Below, in pieces: positions 34,501 through 40,589 of a stretch of DNA of 43,858 nt; position 1 is the stretch's first letter; the number at the start of each line of letters is the position of its first letter. The stretch lies in assembly GCF_019303475.1 (NCBI RefSeq), contig NZ_JABLSI010000043.1, positions 1-43,858 on the forward strand, read 5' to 3'. The translations under genes were made by a program, and so were the position numbers. Below the pieces are notes generated by a model. The model was given only the letters and a program-made list of their open reading frames with translations. It searched no databases and was not told where the DNA came from. This DNA is from Streptomyces sp. JJ38. Lineage in GTDB: Bacteria > Actinomycetota > Actinomycetes > Streptomycetales > Streptomycetaceae.

Positions 34501-35420
34501 GGCGGCTGCGGCGCGGTGGCCGCCCTGGCGACGGTGCGCTGCTCCGGCCGCGCCCGTCGTACGGGCGGGAGCTGCCGGTCGGCTCGTTGACCGCCGTGTT
34601 CGGCGCGGTCCCGGGCGGCGGACGCTCGACCGTCGCCGTGCAGCTCGCCTCCGCGCTGGCGGCCGCGGCCGCGCCGTCCCGCCGCCCGCCCGTCCTCATG
34701 CTGCCCTTCGCCCCGGCCACCGGCGTGGTCGGGTACCGCTTGCTGGGCAACGGCAGCGTCACGCCGTTCGAGTTCCGCTCCCTGCTGAACGGCCCTCAGC
34801 CCTCGAACCGTGCCTTCATCGATCTCAGCCCTCCCAGCTCGGCCTACGTCTGGCAACCCGATCCGCCCAGAGGCGACGGCACGGGGTACGCCTGGCTCTC
34901 CCTGAGGGACTCCACCGGAGCCGACTTCGTCCACCGCCGAGGCCCGGTGGACGCGCCGGCCATGTCGGAACGGCTGCACCGCAGCGTCGTCGGCGGCCTG
35001 CGCTTGATCGGTGACGTCGTCCTCGACTGCGCGGAGTCCTTCGGCCCGGGGGAGCGGACCCCGGAGATGGTGTTCGGCACGGTGGACCATCTCGTGGTGG
35101 CCACGGGGACGAGCCCCGCACACGTGGCGGCCACGGCGGACCGGCTGGAGTGGATGGCCGGGCGCGGCCGGTCCGCCCGCGCCGTCGTCGTCGTGAGCGA
35201 TCTGGAGGGTTCCGGGGACCCGGAAGGCGCGGACGTTCGCTTCGCCGCCGCTGCGCGGCGACTCGCGCCGCTCGTGCGGGCCGTGGTCCGGGTGCCCTTC
35301 GACCAGGGCCTGCACGAGCGCGGGCTGATCGACTTCTCCCTGCTCGCCCCGGGCACCCGGGACGCCTTCACGTTCGCCGCCCGCCTGCTGCGCGACGAGC
35401 CGCCGCCCGGAGCCCGCTGA
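31593..35420 (+). CDS. SAV_2336-type giant protein: vWA-like, pseudokinase and MinD-like domains
   Basis: The protein has 1275 residues from GTG 31593. The N-terminus (1-70) has the small SAV_2336-type helical domain, then a disordered Pro/Ala/Asp-rich stretch (70-200). A vWA-like domain follows (about 220-400), with LDLNLVIDDGVSML, where the MIDAS motif DxSxS is altered to DxGxS-like (D226-S230). A winged-helix-like region with VSPLTVPVMRLV and AHLAEVFLSGLLRP follows. At 650-900 a protein-kinase-like fold lacks catalytic residues: HGRLMPRHVLL (H781-R783) where active kinases have HxD, and no DFG. At about 990-1270 lies a MinD/ParA-like P-loop domain (GAVPGGGRST from G1004). It is the last gene of the module. 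Confidence 0.85.
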   Translation: MPHRLLRLLGQLGAEVTAEELADVLWLAERLPAEARALPLARVLGLDDASRAGAAGAETDPPPHPTAASPNAPSPRLPRAAGDGDSPDADAGDPGDPADADAGDAGGRAALYSLPGSLAQGAAGNPPGEQEPSEPEPAAQPSAEGAAPRGRGAARALPVRIPHPRALASPLAAARALRPLKRVSADPAVEELDEEETAARTADSRVPDVVTRPVRSRWLDLNLVIDDGVSMLLWQQLCAELGALAVRLGAFRQIRLFGLRLRPGTPPALTTRPFDPAAAPVRPDVVTDPTGRSMTLVVSDGAGPGWRTGGMRAVLSRWALHGPAAVVHALPPRMWRGSGLPVVTRRVRLPGPGAANATWRVHRSDALAGLPGEEPGRRLADGVPVPVLEPSGPALADWARLTASGGAGALSLWDTEAAERRPVRGRRPARSAAADDAGDPGRADAEVRHFRRTVSPDAYRLAAHLAAVSPLTVPVMRLVARSLPRPVTTAHLAEVFLSGLLRPAEAASSGSRGRHVPPQQRVFSFAPATRDVLLDVVPTAEVIQSTRLVSEHIAHLAGRSPDFPAWLSRPDGTDELPSTGSAFAWLSPALQQRLGLAGLSDRTWAARAGERAWESEPDLPEETATGVVNPYTEVLESEDGELGLFDDRLQVRRSEPVGPFTLLGTWQSRTGESVHSGADGHRVALIRTARSIHSTAYPFVHTETMATLRFDHPCLPALLDGNLSRAWPWVAVSGAMSRNGRPAPELRDALRYAPLPAAAVLVLGQRLASALDHAHRVSVVHGRLMPRHVLLTEDGPLITGWHRAVLDGGPGTPTAGDDVRRLALLLCQTHTGLWDTEPLTDVQDPQLAALLGPFATGTAPVMSADALLAALRDGTVRGAFDMPPREWLPQRAFAWVEGTHVYRPGHTRVVQPVQWPEPPGPQVPFTPEVPHEDEDPSITAERSAPRREPPRTKWFTLPGGTAKPPSWFARRLRRGGRPGDGALLRPRPSYGRELPVGSLTAVFGAVPGGGRSTVAVQLASALAAAAAPSRRPPVLMLPFAPATGVVGYRLLGNGSVTPFEFRSLLNGPQPSNRAFIDLSPPSSAYVWQPDPPRGDGTGYAWLSLRDSTGADFVHRRGPVDAPAMSERLHRSVVGGLRLIGDVVLDCAESFGPGERTPEMVFGTVDHLVVATGTSPAHVAATADRLEWMAGRGRSARAVVVVSDLEGSGDPEGADVRFAAAARRLAPLVRAVVRVPFDQGLHERGLIDFSLLAPGTRDAFTFAARLLRDEPPPGAR

Positions 35421-35549
35421 GGACGGCCGCCGGCACGGCCGCCGGGGCGTAACCACCAGTCGTGGACGGCCGTTTCCCTGCCGGGGAGAAGCCGCGCCCG
35501 CCGGTGCGCGGTTGAGGGGATTTCACCGGGGCCCGGTACCGACGATCTG

Positions 35550-35568
35550 CAAGGTTAGGCTAACCTAA
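35550..35568. promoter_or_regulatory. Iron box upstream of siderophore biosynthesis genes
   Basis: CAAGGTTAGGCTAACCTAA matches 17 of 19 consensus positions, the best of the four sites. It lies 64 bases before the aminotransferase start. Confidence 0.93.
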
Positions 35569-35632
35569 GTCCTGCCTGTGCGGCCTCCGCGTCGCGAGGC
35601 ACCCCACACCCTGTGACCGAAGGGCCTGCCCG

Positions 35633-36976
35633 ATGCTGCGTGCTCAACTCCTCGACCGCCAAGCGCGACGTGAGTCAGCCGCCCGTACCTACGCCCGCAC
35701 GCTCCCCGTCGCCCCCGTCACCGCCGCGGGCGCCGAAGTCACCGGCGCGGACGGACGCACCTACCTCGACTGCCTCTCCGGCGCGGGCACCCTCGCACTC
35801 GGCCACAACCACCCCGCCGTCATCGCCGCCCTCCAGGGCGCACTCGGCTCCGGCGCCCCCCTGCACACCCTCGACATGATCACCCCGCAGAAGGACGCCT
35901 TCAGCACCGAACTCCTCAGCCGCCTCCCCGGAGACCTGCGCGACGACGCCAAGCTGCACTTCTGCGGCCCCGCGGGCACCGACGCCGTCGAGGCCGCGCT
36001 CAAGCTCGCCCGCACCGCCACCGGCCGCAGCGGCGTCATCGCCTTCACCGGCGCTTACCACGGCATGACCCTCGGCGCCGCCTCCGTCTCCGGGCCGCTG
36101 CGCATGCGCGGCGCCGACGGCCAGGGCCCCGCCGCGTCCCAGCCCGTCACCCGCCTGCCCTATCCCCACGCCTACCGCTGCCCCTTCGGCGTCGGCGGGG
36201 ACGCGGGCGCCGCCCTGACGACCAGGCTGCTGGAACATCACCTCACCGACCCCAGCAGCGGCACCGCCACCCCCGCCGCCGTCATCCTGGAAATCGTCCA
36301 GGGTGAGGGCGGCGTCATCCCCGCCCCCGACACCTGGCTGCGCGAACTCCGCCGGATCACCGCCGACCACGGCATCGTGCTCATCGTCGACGAGGTCCAG
36401 ACCGGGATCGGCCGCACCGGACGCCTGTGGGCCTGCGAGCACGCCGGAATCACCCCCGACATCCTCGTCACCTCCAAGGCCGTCGGCGGAGGACTGCCCC
36501 TCGCCCTCATCGCCTACCGGCCCCACCTGGACACCTGGCAGCCCGGAGACCACACCGGCACCTTCCGCGGCAACACCCTCGCCATGGTCGCGGGCGAGAT
36601 CACCCTGCGCACCATCGCCGAGGAGCAACTCGCCGAGCACGCCGAGAAGCTGGGCTCCCGCATCCGCAGCGCCCTGCGCGACCTCGCCGACCGCCACCCC
36701 GTCATCGGTGACGTCCGCGGACGCGGCCTGATGATCGGCGTCGAACTCGTCCAGCCCGACGCCGACCCCGACGCCCTCGGCGCCCGCCCCGGCCACCCCC
36801 ACTTCGCCCGCGCCCTGCAGAAAGCCTGCCTCGACCGCGGCCTGATGCTCGAACTCGGCGGCCGGGACGGCTGCGTACTGCGCCTCCTGCCCCCGCTCGT
36901 CCTCACCGACACCCAGGCCGACACCGTTCTGACCCGCCTCGCCGACGCCCTCACCGACGTGGAGCCCGCCGCATGA
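35633..36976 (+). CDS. Diaminobutyrate-2-oxoglutarate aminotransferase (siderophore type)
   Basis: A 447-residue class III PLP aminotransferase. K282 in LVTSKAVGGGLPLALI is the expected Schiff-base lysine, and IVDEVQTGIGRTG precedes it. It matches enzymes such as RhbA that convert aspartate semialdehyde and glutamate to L-2,4-diaminobutyrate. The next gene encodes a decarboxylase that would take this to 1,3-diaminopropane. The two overlap by four bases (ATGA). A strong iron box upstream predicts induction under iron starvation. It could in principle act on another omega-amino substrate, but the pairing with the decarboxylase makes diaminobutyrate most likely. Confidence 0.9.
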   Translation: MLRAQLLDRQARRESAARTYARTLPVAPVTAAGAEVTGADGRTYLDCLSGAGTLALGHNHPAVIAALQGALGSGAPLHTLDMITPQKDAFSTELLSRLPGDLRDDAKLHFCGPAGTDAVEAALKLARTATGRSGVIAFTGAYHGMTLGAASVSGPLRMRGADGQGPAASQPVTRLPYPHAYRCPFGVGGDAGAALTTRLLEHHLTDPSSGTATPAAVILEIVQGEGGVIPAPDTWLRELRRITADHGIVLIVDEVQTGIGRTGRLWACEHAGITPDILVTSKAVGGGLPLALIAYRPHLDTWQPGDHTGTFRGNTLAMVAGEITLRTIAEEQLAEHAEKLGSRIRSALRDLADRHPVIGDVRGRGLMIGVELVQPDADPDALGARPGHPHFARALQKACLDRGLMLELGGRDGCVLRLLPPLVLTDTQADTVLTRLADALTDVEPAA

Positions 36977-38487
36977 GCCAGTACCCCGACACCGCCATCG
37001 CCGCCGGCCCCGGCGACCCGCGCGCCCTGCGGGCCCTGACCGCCGTCGCACTCGACGCCCTCGCCGACGGCGCCGCCGCCCGCGGCGGCCCGCTGCCCGA
37101 CGGCGGCCCAGACGCCGTCACCGCCCGCACCCGCGGACTCCTCGCCCCCGTCCTGCCCGAGCACGGCGTCGGCGCCCCCGACGCGCTCTACGACACCGTC
37201 CGCGCCACCGCGCAGGGCGCCGCCGACCCCGGCGAGACCCACTGCGTCGCCCACCTGCACTGCCCGCCGCTGGCCGTCGCCGCCGCCGCCGACCTCGCCG
37301 CCTCCGCCCTCAACCCCTCGATGGACTCCTGGGACCAGGCACCGGCCGCCGCCGTCATCGAGGAGGAGGTCACCGCCGCCCTCGCCGCCCTCATGTACCC
37401 GGCCGAGCAGCGGCCCGACGCCCTCATCACCAGCGGCGGCACCGAGTCCAACCTCGTCGCCCTCCTCCTCGCCCGCGAACGGGTCCGCGCCGCCACCGGC
37501 GGCACCGGCACCCTGCACGTCCTGTGCGGGGAGAACGCCCACCACAGTGTCCACCGGGCCGCCTGGATCCTCGGCCTGCCCGCACCCCGTCACATCCCCT
37601 GCCCCGGCGGCCGCATGGACCCCGACGCCGTCGACGCGACCCTGGCCGAACTGGGGGAGCGCGCCGAAAGCGCCCTCGTCGTGGCCACCGCCGGTACCAC
37701 CGACGCCGGGCTCATCGACCCGCTGCCCGAACTCGCCCTCGCCGCCCGCCGCCACGGCGCCGAGCTCCACGTCGACGCGGCCTACGGCGGCCCCCTCCTC
37801 TTCAGCGAGCAGCTCGCCGGAGCGCTGCGCGGCATCGAGCACGCCGTCTCCGTCACCTTCGACCTCCACAAGATGGGCTGGCAGCCCGTCGCAGCCGGCG
37901 TCCTCGCCGTGCCCGACGCCGAGCTCCTAAACGCCCTGTCCCTGCGTGCCGACTACCTCAACGCGGACGACGACACCGAAGCCGGCCTGCCCGACCTCCT
38001 CGGCCGCTCCCTGCGCACCTCCCGCCGCCCGGACGCCCTCAAGATCGCCGTCACCCTGCGCGCTCTGGGCCGCAGCGGACTCGGCGGCATCGTCGAGCAC
38101 TGCGTGCGCACCGCCCGGCAGCTGGGCGAGACGATCGACGCCCACCCGGCGCTGCGCCGCCGCCCCGGCCCCGTCGGCATCTCCACCGTCCTGTTCCGGC
38201 CGCTGGCCGCCGACGGACTGCCCGGCGACGAAGGCGACGCCCTCGTCGCCGACATCCGCCGCCAGCTCCTGAACGAGGGCCTCGCCGTCCTCGGCCGCGC
38301 CAAGGCGCCCGACCACGACGGCACGGCGAAGCTGTGGCTCAAGGCCACGCTCCTGCACCCGCAGACGGCCGCCGCCGACCTGGAGGACCTGCTCAAGCTC
38401 GTCGCCGAACGCGCCGAACCCACCCCCACCGCGGCGGTCGTGACGCTGCCCGCGCAGCAGGCCCGCTTGGAAAGCACCGCACTATGA
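36973..38487 (+). CDS. L-2,4-diaminobutyrate decarboxylase (PLP group II)
   Basis: A 504-residue group II PLP decarboxylase. K300 in VTFDLHKMGWQP is the PLP lysine; HVDAAYGGP supplies the conserved Asp and SGGTESNLVAL the phosphate-binding region. Together with the upstream aminotransferase it fits the RhbA-RhbB pair, which makes 1,3-diaminopropane for hydroxamate siderophores. DesA-like lysine decarboxylases belong to the same family, so cadaverine cannot be excluded from sequence alone. ATG 36973 overlaps the aminotransferase stop. The stop at 38487 is directly followed by another iron box, which marks the start of a second transcript. Confidence 0.9.
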   Translation: MSQYPDTAIAAGPGDPRALRALTAVALDALADGAAARGGPLPDGGPDAVTARTRGLLAPVLPEHGVGAPDALYDTVRATAQGAADPGETHCVAHLHCPPLAVAAAADLAASALNPSMDSWDQAPAAAVIEEEVTAALAALMYPAEQRPDALITSGGTESNLVALLLARERVRAATGGTGTLHVLCGENAHHSVHRAAWILGLPAPRHIPCPGGRMDPDAVDATLAELGERAESALVVATAGTTDAGLIDPLPELALAARRHGAELHVDAAYGGPLLFSEQLAGALRGIEHAVSVTFDLHKMGWQPVAAGVLAVPDAELLNALSLRADYLNADDDTEAGLPDLLGRSLRTSRRPDALKIAVTLRALGRSGLGGIVEHCVRTARQLGETIDAHPALRRRPGPVGISTVLFRPLAADGLPGDEGDALVADIRRQLLNEGLAVLGRAKAPDHDGTAKLWLKATLLHPQTAAADLEDLLKLVAERAEPTPTAAVVTLPAQQARLESTAL

Positions 38488-38488
38488 A

Positions 38489-38507
38489 TTAGCTTAGGCT
38501 CGCCTAA
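38489..38507. promoter_or_regulatory. Internal iron box of the siderophore cluster
   Basis: TTAGCTTAGGCTCGCCTAA matches 16 of 19 consensus positions. It starts two bases after the decarboxylase stop and lies 46 bases upstream of the acyltransferase, giving the second half of the cluster its own iron control. Confidence 0.9.
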
Positions 38508-38553
38508 CTTATTCATTCCGTGGTACGTCCAACGACAGAAGCCAGGAGGCAGC

Positions 38554-39147
38554 ATGAGCCTGCGCGCCGCCACCGCGACGAGGTCCAGACCCGAGCACCC
38601 CCGACTCCCCGACGGTCTGCGCCTCGAACACCACACCGGCGAGGCCGTCGCCGCCGACCCCCACCCCTGGGCCCGCGTCTACGAGGAGGTCTACGCCGAC
38701 GCCATCGACCTCAGCGACCACTGCGACCCACCGATCGCCGAACGCCTCACCCGACACGCGGGCCGACCCGGCTTCGCCCTCGTCGCCGCCCGAGCCGACG
38801 ACGAGATCGCCGGCTATCTCTACGGCTACACCCTCCCCACCGACAGCCTCTGGTGGGAGGGCCTCACCCCCGAACCCAGCCCCGAGTTCACCCGCGAACA
38901 CCCCGGCCGCACCGTCGGCCTGTGCGAACTCCTCGTCGCACCCCGCTGGCGCCGCGGCCACATCGGGATCTCGCTCGTCGCCGCGTTCCTCGCCGAACGC
39001 ACCGAGGAACGCGCCGCCGCGCTCATAGCCGACGGTAACGACATCGTCCTCGACCGCTACGCCGACCACGGCTTCCACCGCGTCGGCACCCTCGAGCCCT
39101 ACCCCGGCTGGCGGCCCCACACGATGGTCGTCGCCGACCTGCGCTGA
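38554..39147 (+). CDS. GNAT-family acyltransferase (siderophore cluster)
   Basis: A 197-residue GNAT. The acetyl-CoA-binding segment is visible as LCELLVAPRWRRGHIGISLV (motif A), with a GFHRVG-type C-terminal strand before the end. ATG 38554 has a near-perfect AGGAGG four bases upstream. By position it should acylate the N-hydroxylated diamine to form the hydroxamate, as RhbD, IucB or DesC do. Its sequence is closer to generic RimI-like GNATs than to the IucB family, so it may use an unusual acyl group or do another job, such as self-protection. It is the first gene of the second iron-regulated transcript. Confidence 0.8.
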   Translation: MSLRAATATRSRPEHPRLPDGLRLEHHTGEAVAADPHPWARVYEEVYADAIDLSDHCDPPIAERLTRHAGRPGFALVAARADDEIAGYLYGYTLPTDSLWWEGLTPEPSPEFTREHPGRTVGLCELLVAPRWRRGHIGISLVAAFLAERTEERAAALIADGNDIVLDRYADHGFHRVGTLEPYPGWRPHTMVVADLR

Positions 39148-39165
39148 ACGAACGCACCACCCCCG

Positions 39166-39231
39166 CCCGGCCACACCGCCGTGTCCGGGCCGCACAGCCG
39201 TGCGCGGACCCGGTCCCCGGCCACACCGCCG
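39166..39231. repeat. 16-bp direct repeat with hairpin before the decarboxylase
   Basis: CCCGGCCACACCGCCG occurs at 39166-39181 and 39216-39231. The first copy also pairs imperfectly with GTGTCCGGGC (39181-39190). The repeats occupy the 141-base gap between the acyltransferase and the next gene, which holds no gene of its own. Confidence 0.6.
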
Positions 39232-39288
39232 ACCCCGCCCGCCGCGCGGCCCCGCCCGCCCCGCCCCCGACCCAGTCAAGGCAGATTC

Positions 39289-40557
39289 GTGTCCATCGAG
39301 CTCCCGCCCTCAGCCGAGCACCGCGCCGCCTACCCCCTCACCACGCTCCCCGAGCGCGTCCGCGCCCGGCTCACGGAACTCGCCCACCAGCACGCGCCCC
39401 TGTCCGGCTACCTCTACGACCCGGGCACCGCGGCCGCCCGCGCCCGCGACCTGCGCGGCGCCCTGCCCGACTGGGCCGCCGTCTACTACGCCGTCAAGGC
39501 CAACTCCCACCCGGCCGTCCTGGCCGCACTCGCCCAGCACGTCGACGGCTTCGAGGTCGCCTCCGTCAGCGAACTCGCCCTCGCCCGCACCGCCCTCGAC
39601 GGCGCCGCCCCCGCCCGGCCGGACCGCCCCGGTGGCACGCCCACCTCCGTTCTCGCCGCCGGACCCGCCAAGACCACCTCCGTCCTCACCGAGCTCATAC
39701 GCGCCGACGCCGAGTCCATCAACGCCGAAAGCCTCCTCGAACTCCACCGCATCAACGCCATCGCCACCCGCCTCGGCACCACCGCACGCGTCGCCCTGCG
39801 CGTCAACCCCGCCCACATACCCATCACCGGGTCCCTCCAGATGGGCGGCGCACCCTCCGCCTTCGGCGTCCCCGAACCCGACGTCCCCGACGTCCTCGCC
39901 CAGGCCGCCACCCTCCCCGCTCTCGACATCGTCGGCTTCCACATCCACGCCGCCTCCGGCAACCTCGACGCCGACACCCACGCCGCCTACGTCCGCTGGT
40001 GCGTGGGCTGGGCCGCCGACACCGCCCGCGCGGCGGGCATCGACCTCCGCCAGATCGACACCGGCGGCGGCATCGGCGTCGCCTTCGAGGACGAGAAGCC
40101 CTTCGACGTCGAACGCTTCGGCGCCCTCATCGCCGACACCCCGCCCCCCGCCGGGGCCCGCGTCATCCTCGAACCCGGCCGCTACCTCGCCGCCGACTGC
40201 GGCTGGTACGCCGCCGAGGTCACCGACCTCAAGAACTCCTACGGCCACTGGTTCGCCATGCTCCGCGGCGGCATCAACCACTTCCAGCTCCCCACCTCCT
40301 GGGACATCGTCCACAACATCACCGTCCTGCCCGTCGACACCTGGCCCGCCGGCCTTCCCCGCCCCACCGCCGAAAACGCCTCCCTCACCGTCGTCGGCGA
40401 ACTGTGCACCCCCGAAGACACCCTCCTGCGCGACGTCCGCGTCGACCGCATCCGCGCCGGCGACCTCGTCGTCTTCCCCAACTCCGGCTCCTACGGCTGG
40501 GAATTCGCCATGCCCAACTTCCTCGGGCACCCCGCGGCCGAACGCCACGTCCTGTGA
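39289..40557 (+). CDS. Type III PLP decarboxylase, SbnH/PvsE-like
   Basis: A 422-residue enzyme of the alanine racemase-fold decarboxylases. K70 in YYAVKANSHP binds PLP and C373 in GELCTPEDTLL is the catalytic cysteine contributed across the dimer; the glycine-rich IDTGGGIG binds phosphate. The C-terminal text (HFQLPTSW, then FPNSGSYGWEFAM) is characteristic of the siderophore subgroup that includes SbnH (staphyloferrin B) and PvsE (vibrioferrin), rather than LysA. Those enzymes decarboxylate an amino-acid-citrate or similar intermediate. GTG 39289 with AAGG upstream is chosen over a Pro/Arg-rich extension to 39181. Its presence alongside a group II decarboxylase is unusual. Confidence 0.86.
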   Translation: MSIELPPSAEHRAAYPLTTLPERVRARLTELAHQHAPLSGYLYDPGTAAARARDLRGALPDWAAVYYAVKANSHPAVLAALAQHVDGFEVASVSELALARTALDGAAPARPDRPGGTPTSVLAAGPAKTTSVLTELIRADAESINAESLLELHRINAIATRLGTTARVALRVNPAHIPITGSLQMGGAPSAFGVPEPDVPDVLAQAATLPALDIVGFHIHAASGNLDADTHAAYVRWCVGWAADTARAAGIDLRQIDTGGGIGVAFEDEKPFDVERFGALIADTPPPAGARVILEPGRYLAADCGWYAAEVTDLKNSYGHWFAMLRGGINHFQLPTSWDIVHNITVLPVDTWPAGLPRPTAENASLTVVGELCTPEDTLLRDVRVDRIRAGDLVVFPNSGSYGWEFAMPNFLGHPAAERHVL

Positions 40558-40589
40558 CCAGGCAGCACCCCGACCCCCAGGAGCCCGCC

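Noticed and set aside
32202..35456. A 1084-codon open frame antisense to the giant SAV_2336-type gene
   Set aside because: The composition is Arg/Gly/His/Gln-rich with no domains. The plus strand carries recognisable vWA, kinase-like and P-loop text and is coupled to the MoxR gene.
39181..39288. N-terminal extension of the SbnH-like decarboxylase
   Set aside because: It encodes a Pro/Arg-rich stretch over the 16-bp repeats; GTG 39289 has AAGG at good spacing and starts where the conserved protein begins.
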